A DNA stretch of 64,000 nucleotides from an uncultured Clostridia bacterium. GTDB taxonomy: Bacteria; Bacillota; Clostridia; TANB77; CAG-508. Of the stretch, positions 19,010-28,959 are shown piece by piece. The DNA lies in assembly GCA_947581805.1 (NCBI GenBank), contig CANPVM010000008.1, positions 1 through 64,000 of the forward strand, read 5' to 3'. Positions within the stretch are counted from its first letter, which is position 1. Every line of letters begins with the position of its first letter. Under the pieces are notes generated by a model, which ran no database searches, was not told where the DNA came from, and saw nothing but the letters and a program-made list of their open reading frames with translations. The translations under genes were made by a program, and so were the position numbers.

Positions 19010-21667
19010 TTATTTTAATAATGCATTTAAACTTTCTTTTGCTTTTTGTAATAAGTCTTGATATTTCATTAATTTTTGTCTCTCTTCTTCTACTTTTTCT
19101 GCTGGTGCTTTGCTGATAAATCCTTGGTTTGAAAGCATTTTTTCTGCTCTTTGTACTTCTGCTTCTAATTTTTTAATTTCTTCTTCTAGTCTTGCCTTTT
19201 CTGCTTCTTTATCAATTAAATCACCAAGTGGAAGAATCACTTCCATTTGTGAAGTATGAATAGAGGTTGCATTTTCTGGTATTTTTTCTTTTTCTTGCTT
19301 TACCTCGATGTTATTTGCAAATCCTAGTTTTTCTATCATGGCTTTTGATTCCTCTATCATTGGTGCTAATTCTTTGGTAATGAAGATTAAACTTGATTTT
19401 TTAGAAGGATGGATGTTTTGTGTGGTTCTTAAATTTCGAATGGCCACGATTACTTCTTTTAGTTGCTCGATTTCATTTTCTTCTTTTTCAAAATTCCATT
19501 CTTTCTTATATTCTGGCCATTTTGCTATCATAATACTTTCTTCTGTATGATATAGTTTTTGGAAGATTTCTTCGCTCATAAATGGCATAACTGGATGCAA
19601 TAATTTTAAAGAGTTGATTAACACTTTATTTAATGTCCATAAGCAAGCATCTTTATTGTTAGAGTTTTCGTCATATAAACGTGGTTTTACCATTTCAATA
19701 TACCAGTCACAGAATTCATTCCAAATAAAGTCATAAACTTTTTGAAGGGCAACACCTATATCGTATTTATCTAGGTTGTTGGTAATTTCTTTGGTAATAC
19801 GATTTAATTTCGCTAAAATCCATTTATCTTCATAGGCTAAATTTGTTGGTAATTCTTCTTTTTCTAAATAGCTATCCTCTATTTTTCCCTGAATATTACC
19901 TAAAACAAATTTGGAAGCATTCCATAATTTATTAGCAAAATTTGATGCAAGTTCTAGTTTTTCTGGCATATAACGAATGTCGTTTCCTGCAGAAATTCCA
20001 TAAATTAAAGAAAAACGCAAAGCATCGGTTCCATATTGGTTAATGATTTCTAATGGGTCAATTCCGTTTCCTAGACTTTTAGACATTTTTCTTCCTTGGC
20101 TATCGCGTACAATACCATGAATTAGAACATCATGAAATGGAACTTCTCCTGTATGTTTTATTGCAGAGAAAATCATTCTTGCTACCCAGAAGAAAATAAT
20201 ATCATAACCTGTAACTAATGTTGATGTTGGATAGAAGTATTCTAAATCTTCTGTTTTTTCTGGCCAACCTAAGGTTGAAAATGGCCATAGTGCAGAGCTA
20301 AACCATGTGTCTAGTGTATCTTCATCTTGGTGAAGATGCGTACTTCCACATTTATTACATTTTTCTGGCATAGTTTCTTCTACCATCATTTCATGGCAAT
20401 CTTCGCAGTAGTATGCTGGAATTCTGTGTCCCCACCATAATTGTCTTGAAATACACCAATCTTTTACATTATCCATCCACGCGAAGTAGGTTTTATCATA
20501 TTTTGCAGGTATAAAGCGAACTTTTCCTTCTCTTACCGCTTCATTTGCAGGTTTTGCTAAAGGTTCCATTTTTACAAACCATTGCTCTGAAATTTTAGGT
20601 TCAATGGTGCTATGGCATCTGTAGCACTTTCCTACATTATGAGTATAGTCTTCTATTTTTACTAGGGCTCCTATTTCTTCTAGTTTTTCTACAATTTTTT
20701 GTCTTGCTTCGTATAGGTCCATTCCTTTATATTCTTCTACTAGGTCACCCATTTTAAAGTTCTCATCAAATACTTCAATAATTTCTAAGTTATGTTTTTG
20801 GGCTGCTTGATAGTCATTTGGGTCATGAGCTGGTGTTAGTTTAACCGCACCTGTACCAAATTCTCTTTCTACAAATTCGTCGGCAATAATTGGAATTTCT
20901 TTATTCATTATTGGAAGAATAACTGTCTTTCCAACTAAATCGGTATATCGTTCATCTTCTGGGTGAACGGCGACACCAGTATCTCCAAGCATTGTTTCTG
21001 GTCTTGTAGTAGCTACAATGATGTATCTATCTTCGTCTTTTACTTTATAACGAATGTGCCATAAATGAGTTGGCTCTTCTTCGTATTCTACTTCTGCATC
21101 AGAAATAGAAGTATTACAACAAGGGCACCAGTTAATCATACGTTTTCCTCTATAAATTAAGCCTTCTTTGTATAGATTAATGAAAACTTGTTGTACCGCT
21201 TTAGATAAGCCTTCATCCATAGTAAATCTTTCTCTTGTCCAGTCGCAAGAACAACCTAATTTTTTGATTTGATTAACAATAGCTCCACCATATTCTTTTT
21301 TCCAATCCCATGCTCTTTCTAAAAAGCCTTCTCTTCCTATATCTTCTTTAGTAATGCCTGCCTCTTTCATTTTTGCTACAATCTTGGCTTCTGTTGCAAT
21401 AGCGGCATGGTCCGTTCCTGGAACCCATAAAGTATTATAGCCTTGCATTCTTTTATAACGAATTAAGATATCTTGAATGGTATCATCTAAAGCATGACCC
21501 ATGTGCAATTTTCCTGTAATGTTTGGTGGTGGAATCACAATAGTATATGGCTTTTTAGTTTTATCTTCTGATGGTTTGAAATATCCTTTTTGTTCCCACT
21601 CCTCATACCACTTTTCTTCAAAGTTTTTTGGATTATACTTTCCTTCTAATTCATGTTTGTTTTGCAT
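19010..21667 (-). CDS. valS: valyl-tRNA synthetase
   Basis: An 885-residue class I synthetase that charges tRNA-Val. The HIGH signature appears as PPNITGKLHMGHAL near residue 45 and KMSKS as GRKMSKSLGNGIDP near 525. Between them is the editing domain, with TTRPETMLGDT. Two CxxC pairs (WCPCC and CHEMM...CNKC) suggest zinc sites. The C terminus is a coiled coil (KLEAEVQRAEKM). ATG 21667 follows AAAGGAGGAAATTGT. It is controlled by the T-box leader just upstream (21750-22026). Confidence 0.97.
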   Translation of the reverse strand: MQNKHELEGKYNPKNFEEKWYEEWEQKGYFKPSEDKTKKPYTIVIPPPNITGKLHMGHALDDTIQDILIRYKRMQGYNTLWVPGTDHAAIATEAKIVAKMKEAGITKEDIGREGFLERAWDWKKEYGGAIVNQIKKLGCSCDWTRERFTMDEGLSKAVQQVFINLYKEGLIYRGKRMINWCPCCNTSISDAEVEYEEEPTHLWHIRYKVKDEDRYIIVATTRPETMLGDTGVAVHPEDERYTDLVGKTVILPIMNKEIPIIADEFVEREFGTGAVKLTPAHDPNDYQAAQKHNLEIIEVFDENFKMGDLVEEYKGMDLYEARQKIVEKLEEIGALVKIEDYTHNVGKCYRCHSTIEPKISEQWFVKMEPLAKPANEAVREGKVRFIPAKYDKTYFAWMDNVKDWCISRQLWWGHRIPAYYCEDCHEMMVEETMPEKCNKCGSTHLHQDEDTLDTWFSSALWPFSTLGWPEKTEDLEYFYPTSTLVTGYDIIFFWVARMIFSAIKHTGEVPFHDVLIHGIVRDSQGRKMSKSLGNGIDPLEIINQYGTDALRFSLIYGISAGNDIRYMPEKLELASNFANKLWNASKFVLGNIQGKIEDSYLEKEELPTNLAYEDKWILAKLNRITKEITNNLDKYDIGVALQKVYDFIWNEFCDWYIEMVKPRLYDENSNNKDACLWTLNKVLINSLKLLHPVMPFMSEEIFQKLYHTEESIMIAKWPEYKKEWNFEKEENEIEQLKEVIVAIRNLRTTQNIHPSKKSSLIFITKELAPMIEESKAMIEKLGFANNIEVKQEKEKIPENATSIHTSQMEVILPLGDLIDKEAEKARLEEEIKKLEAEVQRAEKMLSNQGFISKAPAEKVEEERQKLMKYQDLLQKAKESLNALLK

Positions 21668-21749
21668 ACAATTTCCTCCTTTTTGTAATTCGTTGTAACA
21701 TTGCGACATTGAGGACTTTTCCATTTGGAGCATTTGTCCCTAATGTCGC

Positions 21750-22026
21750 AAAAAAACTCGCCCTTCTATTTAAGGGCGAGCATATTTCTCACGGTACCAC
21801 CTTAAGTTAAATAAATAGAAATTCCATGTAAGGTTCTATTTATTTTTCTTATTTTGCTTTTTAACGCTAGCAACGCGAATATAGTTACTTTTTATTTCTC
21901 TATATTAACTCCAAAGCTACCTTCTGTTTGCTATTCTATAAGAAGCTCTCAGCCTGTCACTTCTTTTCTCTTTCTAGCTAGTTCAAACATACTCCTCTTT
22001 TTCTTTGTTTTTTATTTTTTACTATG
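21750..22026 (-). promoter_or_regulatory. T-box riboswitch leader of valS
   Basis: On the minus strand the leader contains the conserved T-box sequence GGTGGTACCGTGAG (21801-21788), which pairs with uncharged tRNA acceptor ends. It is followed by a terminator whose 9-bp stem (21772-21780 with 21757-21765) precedes a T-tract. Upstream lies a long stem I region with the GA-rich GCTGAGAG. A valine specifier (GTA) is plausible in GAAGGTAGC, but I could not fix it. Low tRNA-Val charging is expected to favour valS expression. Confidence 0.9.
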
Positions 22027-22032
22027 TGCTTT

Positions 22033-22061
22033 ATTATACCCTATTTTTTTATTTTATGCAA
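22033..22061 (-). promoter_or_regulatory. promoter of the valS T-box leader
   Basis: On the minus strand TTGCAT (22061-22056) and TATAAT (22038-22033) are spaced by 17 bases, which puts the transcript start near 22026, at the beginning of the T-box. Confidence 0.75.
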
Positions 22062-22111
22062 CTAGTTTTGATGTATTATTTTATATTTTTAAGTCATTCA
22101 TTTTATTATTT

Positions 22112-22324
22112 TTATACAATAGTGAAATATAAACTTATTATTCCTATCATAGATACAAAAAATCCACCTAATTTAAACCATTTTGAACCTTCGTTTTGGT
22201 CGTGAAAACTAAAATATTTTTTTGCTAGTTTTCTTGCATCATAAATGCAAATAACTCCTAACATTGCTAATAATAAAGCAATAAGTATTCCAATTAAATT
22301 GATTATTTCCATATTTTTTAACAT
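22112..22324 (-). CDS. small two-helix membrane protein
   Basis: A protein of up to 70 residues with two hydrophobic helices (about residues 8-27 and 50-69) that flank a basic, aromatic segment (YDARKLAKKYFSF). I recognise the layout from small conserved Clostridial membrane proteins of unknown role. The start is uncertain: ATG 22324 has its AGG directly adjacent, while the in-frame ATG at 22312 has a spacing of 12. It follows the aldose epimerase gene on the same strand by 21 bases and may be co-transcribed with it. Confidence 0.6.
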   Translation of the reverse strand: MLKNMEIINLIGILIALLLAMLGVICIYDARKLAKKYFSFHDQNEGSKWFKLGGFFVSMIGIISLYFTIV

Positions 22325-22345
22325 CCTATCTTTTTATTTTTTTCT

Positions 22346-23215
22346 TTAAAAAAATTCTACAGTAAATTTACACTCAAATTCTTGCTTTGGTGGTAATAGT
22401 AAAATATCTGTTTTTTGCCTAAAGACACCAGAACCATTAATGCTATCTGCTGTTGTCATGTATGGTGCAATGCTAATAAATGGTGCTTTTGGTTTTGACC
22501 AAAGGGCAAGGTAAGGAAAACCTTCATAATAGAAATTTAAAATAGGTGTTTCTTGTCCTTTTTTCTTTAAGCTAATTTTTTTTGATGTTAACCCTTTCAT
22601 AATAAGTGCATCATGGTCGAAAGTATGCGAATCAAGTGGAATTGTTTTTTTGTCTAGCATAATATTTTTGGCATATTCAATTCCAACTAGACCATCTACT
22701 AAATATAAAAAGTGAATTTTTTCTTCCTCTTCTTCAAATTCTAAATAGTAGTTTCCTTTTTCTAAATCTTCGAAAGAAATTTTAAAGGCGGGCTTTGCTC
22801 CTATGCCAAATGGCATATCGACATCACCTTCATTGGTTACTTTATAAATAGTAGTTAGTTTATTGCCATCTGTTCTGTAGGTAACAAGCAAAGAAAATTC
22901 ATAAGGATATTTATCAATTAATTTATTCTCACTTTTTATAAGATAAGAATGAAAATTATCTAATTTACTAATTGGCTCAAATGTCATATCTTTTACAAAG
23001 CCGTCTGCTTGCATTTCATACGTTTTTCCGTTGATAATGGTTTTGTTTTGTTTACATTTTCCAACCATAGGGAATAAGACTGGATAACGCCTTTTCCAGT
23101 ATACTTTGCCATTTTCACTTACACATTCTTCTCCTTGGTGAATTTTTTCTTCTCCATTCACTTTAAAACTAAGAAGCTGGGCTCCCTCTTTCGAGGTTAA
23201 TATTTGTGTATGCAT
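22346..23215 (-). CDS. aldose 1-epimerase family protein (LacX-like)
   Basis: A 289-residue galactose-mutarotase-fold protein. It has the opening KEGAQLLSFKVNGEE, the RYPVLFPMVGK segment, and the C-terminal LALWSKPKAPFISIAPY followed by GSGVFRQK. At the position where classical mutarotases have HGF, this protein has ADGFVKD, as LacX-type homologues often do, so the catalytic residues and the sugar substrate are uncertain. It is on the minus strand and precedes the small membrane protein. The start follows AGGAGAAAGG. Confidence 0.75.
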   Translation of the reverse strand: MHTQILTSKEGAQLLSFKVNGEEKIHQGEECVSENGKVYWKRRYPVLFPMVGKCKQNKTIINGKTYEMQADGFVKDMTFEPISKLDNFHSYLIKSENKLIDKYPYEFSLLVTYRTDGNKLTTIYKVTNEGDVDMPFGIGAKPAFKISFEDLEKGNYYLEFEEEEEKIHFLYLVDGLVGIEYAKNIMLDKKTIPLDSHTFDHDALIMKGLTSKKISLKKKGQETPILNFYYEGFPYLALWSKPKAPFISIAPYMTTADSINGSGVFRQKTDILLLPPKQEFECKFTVEFF

Positions 23216-23302
23216 AAAAGCCTTTCTCCTTTTTTCTACTTTTTCTGCTATTATCTTATTCTTTTTTTATGTAAATGTCAAGGTTTTGGAGAAGTTTTAT
23301 AT

Positions 23303-24172
23303 TTATTTTTCTTCTTTTATTTTGTAGCAAATATCTTCTATTTTAAAACCTTGTTCTTTTATTTTCCCTTTTTCTCCATGTTTTGTATTTCTTTCATAAA
23401 TAATTTTATACTCTATATCTTCCTTATTTTGCTTAAACCATTTGATAATTTCTTCTACTGCTTGTGGTTTATAATAAACTTGATAATATTGATTTCCTTT
23501 TGAGATATCTGGTACAATAGCTATTTTTCCATCTTCGTAATAATGTTTATAAGATATTTTCCTTCCTAATGTTCTTGCAATTGCACCAATAAAGTTACTA
23601 TGTGGCAAATCATTTTCTGAATAAATATGTAATTGCTCTGCTATATCAGAGGCTAAACAATAATCTTTTTGAATAATAACGTCTATTTTCTTTTTAATTT
23701 CTTCAATTTCTTGTGTATTTTGCTTTGATTCTTTTTCTACTATTTTTAATTTTTTCTCATTTTCTTCAATTTGATTTAAAGCCAAATGCATTATATCAAA
23801 AATAGTTTGAGGAGATTCTATAATAGTTCTATATCTCTTTTCAATTTCTATAAAATATTTACGTATTTTTCTTCCTATTTCATTATTTTCTATCATACAT
23901 AATTCTTTTGCCATGTCAATTGTAATATAATATTCTTTGCTCTTGTTTCCTAAATTGTCATTTTGGTCACGTTTAACAAATTTGTTAAACGTGAAAAAAT
24001 CTTGGTTTTCTTTAAATTTATAATGCTCTATTCGTTGTTTTATCCAATTTGCAAATTGTCTTTTACTTTGTAAAGCACCATGCAATTCTCTTGCATCAAT
24101 CAATCTCTCTCCTTGCTTATTTTCATAAATAGGCACAATATCTCCCTCTACTAACTTTAAGTCTTTTTCCAA
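23303..24172 (-). CDS. phage antirepressor, AntA family
   Basis: A 289-residue protein. Residues 18-110 carry the AntA/AntB antirepressor domain (LIDARELHGALQSKRQFANWI, then EYYITIDMAKELCMIENNE). A coiled coil and a second DNA-associated region (ASDIAEQLHIYS) follow. Such proteins relieve prophage repression. No other phage genes are nearby, so it is a stand-alone remnant or a domesticated regulator. The start is a TTG at 24172, eight bases after GGAGG; the ATG between them is out of frame. Confidence 0.85.
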   Translation of the reverse strand: MEKDLKLVEGDIVPIYENKQGERLIDARELHGALQSKRQFANWIKQRIEHYKFKENQDFFTFNKFVKRDQNDNLGNKSKEYYITIDMAKELCMIENNEIGRKIRKYFIEIEKRYRTIIESPQTIFDIMHLALNQIEENEKKLKIVEKESKQNTQEIEEIKKKIDVIIQKDYCLASDIAEQLHIYSENDLPHSNFIGAIARTLGRKISYKHYYEDGKIAIVPDISKGNQYYQVYYKPQAVEEIIKWFKQNKEDIEYKIIYERNTKHGEKGKIKEQGFKIEDICYKIKEEK

Positions 24173-24192
24173 ATTTCATTCCTCCTTTTCAT

Positions 24193-24230
24193 GCAAAAAG
24201 GGGACTAATTTTATAATTAGCCCCTTTATC
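24193..24230 (-). terminator. terminator downstream of recG
   Basis: AAAGGGGCTAAT pairs with ATTAGTCCCCTTT on the minus strand and is followed by TT. It lies between recG and the antirepressor gene. Confidence 0.7.
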
Positions 24231-24368
24231 AATATTTGTTCATTAGACTTTATTTTATTTGCTCTCTAATTAGCAAAACTTATTTGTTATTCATAATATT
24301 AACATATCAAAATAAGATTGTCAATATTATTTACTTATATTTTATGTAAATTTTTGTTTTTTATTACT

Positions 24369-26424
24369 TCATATTTCAATTCGATTGCTAAATTTTTTCT
24401 CCACTAATTTCTTTAACAATTCATTTTTCTCTAATTCCAATTTTGAATCTTCTTGTTCTATTTTTATTGCTAATTCTTGTACCACTTTTAAAATTGGCAT
24501 ATCTTGAAATAAATTAGCAATTTTAAACTCTGGAATACCGTGTTGTTTTGTTCCAAAGAATTCTCCGCTTCCCCTTAATTCTAAGTCTTTTTCTGCAATA
24601 ACAAAGCCATCATTCGTTTCCTGCATGGTTTTCATTCTTTGTCTAATAACGTCTGAATTTCCTTGGTATTTTAAAATACAATAAGATTGATATTCTCCTC
24701 TTCCTACTCTTCCTCTTAATTGGTGAAGTTGAGCAAGTCCAAAGCGTTCGGCATTTTCTACTACCATAATACTAGCATTTGGAACATTAACTCCTACTTC
24801 AATTACTGTAGTTGAAATTAAAATATCAATATTTCCTTCTTTAAATTCTTGCATAATGGCATCTTTTTCTTTTGGTTTCATTTTGCCATGTAAATATTCT
24901 ACTCTTAATTCTGGAAATACTTCTATTTTGTACCTTTCTGCAAGTTCTAAAACTGCCTTTGCATCAATTTCTTCGTTTTCTTCTACTAATGGGCACACAA
25001 TATAGGCTTGTCTGCCTTCTCCAATTTGCTTTTTGATGAAGTTATTTACTCTTTGCTCCATTGTTTTGGTTACTGCAAATGTATCGATTTTTTTTCTATT
25101 TGGTGGCAATTCATCAATAATAGAAATGTCTAGGTCACCATATAAAATTAGAGCCAAAGTTCTTGGAATTGGTGTTGCACTCATAACCAAAACATCTGGA
25201 TTTTCACCTTTTTTAGCAATTATGCTTCTTTGTCTTACCCCAAAACGATGCTGTTCATCTGTAACGACTAGTCCTAAATTTTTAAATACAACATTTTCTT
25301 CTAATAAAGCATGTGTTCCAATTAGAATATCAATTTGCCCATTTTTTAATCGTTCTAGTAATTCTTCTTTTTTCTTTTTGCTAACGCTTCCTATTAAAAG
25401 TTCTGTTCTAATACCATACTTTCCTAAAATTTCTTCAAAGGAAGATAAATGTTGTGTAGCAAGAATTGCTGTTGGTGCCATTACTGCTACTTGGTAGCCG
25501 CATTTTACTGCTTTGTAGGCTGCAATCATAGCCACCACTGTTTTTCCGTGAGCCTACATCTCCTTGAAGTAATCGATTCATTGGCTTTTCGTCTTCCATA
25601 TTGTTATCTATTTCTTCTAATACTTTTAATTGCGCTTTTGTTAGCTTGAAAGGAAGTTCATTTATAACATCTGACATTTTGACGTCTTTGGAAAAAGCAA
25701 TTCCTTTTTCTTCTTTGGTATATTGATTTTTTAGACTGATTAGTGCTAATTGCATGGCAAGTAATTCTTCAAATACTAGCCTTTTTCTTGCGATTTCAAA
25801 GCTTTGGAAGTCTTTTGGAAAATGAATTTGCATATTTGCTTCTTCTCTACTTTGCAAATTATATTGTTTTAAAATATATTCTGGCAAGGTTTCTTCTAAT
25901 AAATTTTCTTCTTTTGCTGTTTTTAAACCATTTTCCATTACTTGCCTAATGGTTGTTTGTGCAAGTCCAAAAGTTGCAGGATAAATAGGAATAATTTTCC
26001 CTGTATTTTTGCTGGTCTGCTCGCTATCATACACAGGTGAATTCATTTCTATTTTTCCATATTGCATGGATACTTTTCCATAGAATTTATATTTTTGTCC
26101 TAATACAAATTTATTTTTTAAATAACTTTGGTTAAACCATGTAAGCATACAAGTTCCTGTTTCATCTCGCACAATTAGTTTGTAAATTGTCATATTTTTT
26201 CTTATTCTTTGCTCGCTCATACGAGATACTACCATTGCTTCAATTAAAGCTTCTTCTCCATGCTCTAAATAGGCAATTTTCTTTGGCTTACTTCTATCTT
26301 CATAGTCTCTTGGATAGTAAGTGATTAAATCTTCTAAGGTGTCAATACCAAGTTTGTGCATAAGTGCTGCTCTTTGTGGGCCAACTCCTTTTATAAATTG
26401 TATTTCTTTTTCTAAACCTTGCAT
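24369..26424 (-). CDS. recG: RecG helicase, requires a +1 shift at CGGA (25548)
   Basis: ATP-dependent DNA helicase RecG, which remodels stalled forks and branched junctions. From ATG 26424 (GAAGGAGA site) the frame encodes 292 residues: the wedge domain (FIKGVGPQRAALMHKLG) up to MNRLLQGDVGS. It then meets CGG (25548-25546), and without a shift it would end at 25435. Skipping the C gives GKTVVAMIAAYKA, completing Walker A. It then runs through TDEQHRFGVRQR (DEAH-like box) and VVENAERFGLAQLHQLRGRVGRG to 24369, for 684 residues, the family norm. Both halves are well conserved, which argues for recoding rather than decay. Confidence 0.92.
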
Positions 26425-26471
26425 AGTTTCTCCTTCATTTTTTCTATTCAAACTATATCATAAAATAGAAA

Positions 26472-26500
26472 AATGAACAAGCTTTGACTTGTTCATTTAC
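26472..26500 (-). terminator. terminator of the 26564-28652 gene pair
   Basis: On the minus strand AATGAACAAG pairs with CTTGTTCATT and is followed by TTTCTATTTT. It lies past the stop at 26564 and ahead of recG. Confidence 0.75.
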
Positions 26501-26563
26501 TATTTTCATTATGAAAAATTTATATTTTTTATTTTTCGAGCTTACTATGTTTCTACTATATTT

Positions 26564-27475
26564 CTAGCGTATTTCTATCTCTCCAAACTCTACTTTTCCA
26601 TTGGCATCTATGTTAAAATTAATATCTATCATGACACCATCATAAGGATATTCTTGTACCTTTGGGTTTGCAATACTTTGTCTTAAACTATTTACTGTCG
26701 AAAGGTTGAAACGATATTTTCCTTCTTTTAATTCTTCATAAATTTGAGAGTAGTCAATAGTAACATTTATCTTACCATTGCTATCTAAAGTATAATTTGC
26801 CTCGGTAGAAACTTCTGCTATTTTTGAAACTTCGGGCCATGGATTATATCCAGTTGTAGATGCTCCATTTTCAGTATATATTACTTCTTGTTTTTCTGGT
26901 GGTGCATTGTACTTATACAAATTATATTTCATAGTAGAATAATCATATTTTAATTCATTTTTATCTGCTATTGTAAATACGATTTGTTCGTTATTACTTT
27001 TTTCTTTATCTATTGTAACTGTAATATTTTCTTTTATACTATAAGCTTTTATTAATACATCTCTTGGAATTTGAATATTACTTTTTTCTGTTAGAATTTC
27101 TACTTTGTCTACTATCGGCTCATAAATAAAGTTTTCCTTATAAGATTTACGGTAGTGAAAAGTGACTATTACTTCTTGCCCTTGTTTTAAATTTTGTACT
27201 TGACTATTTTCAATATAAAAGTTTTCTTCATTTCTATATTCTTCATTTGTGACAGTTGGCATAAGAGTGAATATATTGCTTTCTGCTCGAACCACAACTC
27301 CTTTTGATTGAAATGTTCCTTCATAACTAATCATTTCAATATCTTGCATGCTACCTTCTACATTTTGTTTTTTATCTTCTGATATATTGTGTTTTGGTGT
27401 TGCAAGAATAATTATGATGCAAATTGCTACTATGCAAATAATTACTTTTCCATTTATTTTGATGTGTTTTTCCAT
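26564..27475 (-). CDS. membrane-anchored protein of unknown function
   Basis: A 303-residue protein with one N-terminal membrane helix (about residues 9-27, VIICIVAICIIIILA) and a long beta-rich exterior part. I do not recognise a family. Two segments look like Ig-type strands (QGQEVIVTFHYRK and KINVTIDYSQIYEEL). ATG 27475 is preferred over a GTG three codons upstream because AAAGGA is better spaced. It follows the 27504 gene on the same strand with a gap of about 30 bases, so the two likely form an operon for an envelope function. Confidence 0.6.
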   Translation of the reverse strand: MEKHIKINGKVIICIVAICIIIILATPKHNISEDKKQNVEGSMQDIEMISYEGTFQSKGVVVRAESNIFTLMPTVTNEEYRNEENFYIENSQVQNLKQGQEVIVTFHYRKSYKENFIYEPIVDKVEILTEKSNIQIPRDVLIKAYSIKENITVTIDKEKSNNEQIVFTIADKNELKYDYSTMKYNLYKYNAPPEKQEVIYTENGASTTGYNPWPEVSKIAEVSTEANYTLDSNGKINVTIDYSQIYEELKEGKYRFNLSTVNSLRQSIANPKVQEYPYDGVMIDINFNIDANGKVEFGEIEIR

Positions 27476-27503
27476 ATTTACCACATTCCTTTCCTACTAA
27501 TAT

Positions 27504-28652
27504 TTATATAGCAATGCTAACAGGCCCTGTTGTTTTTTCTTGTTTGTTTCCTAATAGTTCATTGACATACTTTTCTATGTCTTGTAATGGAAAGCATAAT
27601 TTTATTTTTTTATCTTCTGCTATAATATATCTGTTACCTATTGTAACATATCCTATCTTCCCAGGAATTAAAAATTCGCAAGTATTGATTTTTACTTTTA
27701 TGCCATTTTCGTATTCTTCTGTAATATCATAATTTTCAAGCCAGTCTCGCGCTTGTATGGTGCCATATATAAGAGGAGTTGTTATTTTTTCTATGATGTT
27801 TTTATCTGTTATTTCAATAATTTTTTCTTTGCTTGTAATAGTAATTTTATCTGCTGTAAACATTTTTTCCTTTTCTTCTAAATTTTCAAAAGCATTTTCT
27901 AAAAAAGTATTAAAACCTTCTAATCCATAAACTCTATTTAAGTTTCCATTTTTTAATAGAAATCCCTGGTCACTTTGGTTATATTTAAAAATCTCTACTT
28001 CATCATTAAATTTGATTGTATAGTCTGGTGCTACTATGTTTAATTCATCTACTATTTCTTCCGATGTAATATCTTTACATTGTTCTAATAGATAATCTAT
28101 TGCTGTTTTTCTATTTATTTCTATCTGTTTTCCTTCTTTATTGGTAATTGTAATTTTTTCTGTTTTAAACATTTGAATATTTTCTGTTAGTTTTTCATCT
28201 ACAATTGCTACTATTTTACTTAATATTTTTGGTTCGATTTTTGTAAGAAATTGTTTTTCATTATGTTCCATCATTACATAGCCATCCTCATCTTCATAAT
28301 CAAATGCAAAGCTTGTGCTTTCATCTAATTCTACTTTGTAGGTTCCCATTACGGCCAACCCGATTACCCCTGAATAATTTTCTAATTTTTTATTGTTGAT
28401 ATTATCTTTGATTATTTTTATTAATTCTTCATCTGTTACGTCTATGTCAAATTTTTCATTTTGCAATGGATATGTATATGTTATTGTAATATGCTCTTTT
28501 TCTTCAAAAGAAACTATTTCTTTTGGCACCATTATTTTATATTTTAAATAACTTCCAATTTCTGCTCCTATTCCTGTAAATGCAATAATGCTAAATGCAA
28601 TTGCTAGTACAAGTATTATTACAGAAATGATTATTATTTTCTTTTTATTCAT
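27504..28652 (-). CDS. membrane-anchored protein of unknown function
   Basis: A 382-residue protein with an N-terminal membrane helix (residues 5-27) and an exterior region with two related halves. Each half has a KITIT strand (TEKITITNKEGKQIEIN and ADKITITSKEKIIEIT), which suggests an internal duplication. No catalytic motif was recognised. A GAGGAAAG site precedes the ATG. It is first of a two-gene unit with 26564-27475. An envelope sensor or structural role is only a guess. Confidence 0.6.
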   Translation of the reverse strand: MNKKKIIIISVIILVLAIAFSIIAFTGIGAEIGSYLKYKIMVPKEIVSFEEKEHITITYTYPLQNEKFDIDVTDEELIKIIKDNINNKKLENYSGVIGLAVMGTYKVELDESTSFAFDYEDEDGYVMMEHNEKQFLTKIEPKILSKIVAIVDEKLTENIQMFKTEKITITNKEGKQIEINRKTAIDYLLEQCKDITSEEIVDELNIVAPDYTIKFNDEVEIFKYNQSDQGFLLKNGNLNRVYGLEGFNTFLENAFENLEEKEKMFTADKITITSKEKIIEITDKNIIEKITTPLIYGTIQARDWLENYDITEEYENGIKVKINTCEFLIPGKIGYVTIGNRYIIAEDKKIKLCFPLQDIEKYVNELLGNKQEKTTGPVSIAI

Positions 28653-28959
28653 TTTACATCACTTTCCTCTCTTATATTTGCTTTAAAGGTAACACATAGT
28701 GAAATTTTTCTTGCGTTACCTTTTCTATGCAAAGTCTGATTTTCGGTTTTTCGCCTTTCTATTTTTTAGACGATATTCAACGATAATTTTGTTGGTAAAT
28801 TTATTATAGCATTAACTATTTTGTTTGTGTTAATATTTTTTCGTTATTTGATTTTCATTTTAATCACATATTTTAACATTCTCTCGTATAATATTTTACG
28901 AAAAGAAGCATAGATTAAGAAATTTACATTTATTAATGATTGAAAGGATGATAATAAAT
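28653..28959. other. intergenic region between divergent genes
   Basis: About 300 A+T-rich bases. I see one hairpin (AAAGGTAAC with GTTACCTTT, about 28682-28721) and, on the minus strand, a TATAAT-like box near 28808-28803 without a convincing -35. No gene and no known riboswitch were recognised, even though asd lies to the right. Confidence 0.4.

Noticed and set aside
28653-28959. Lysine riboswitch before asd
   Set aside because: Only one simple hairpin is visible. The conserved lysine aptamer junction motifs were not found.
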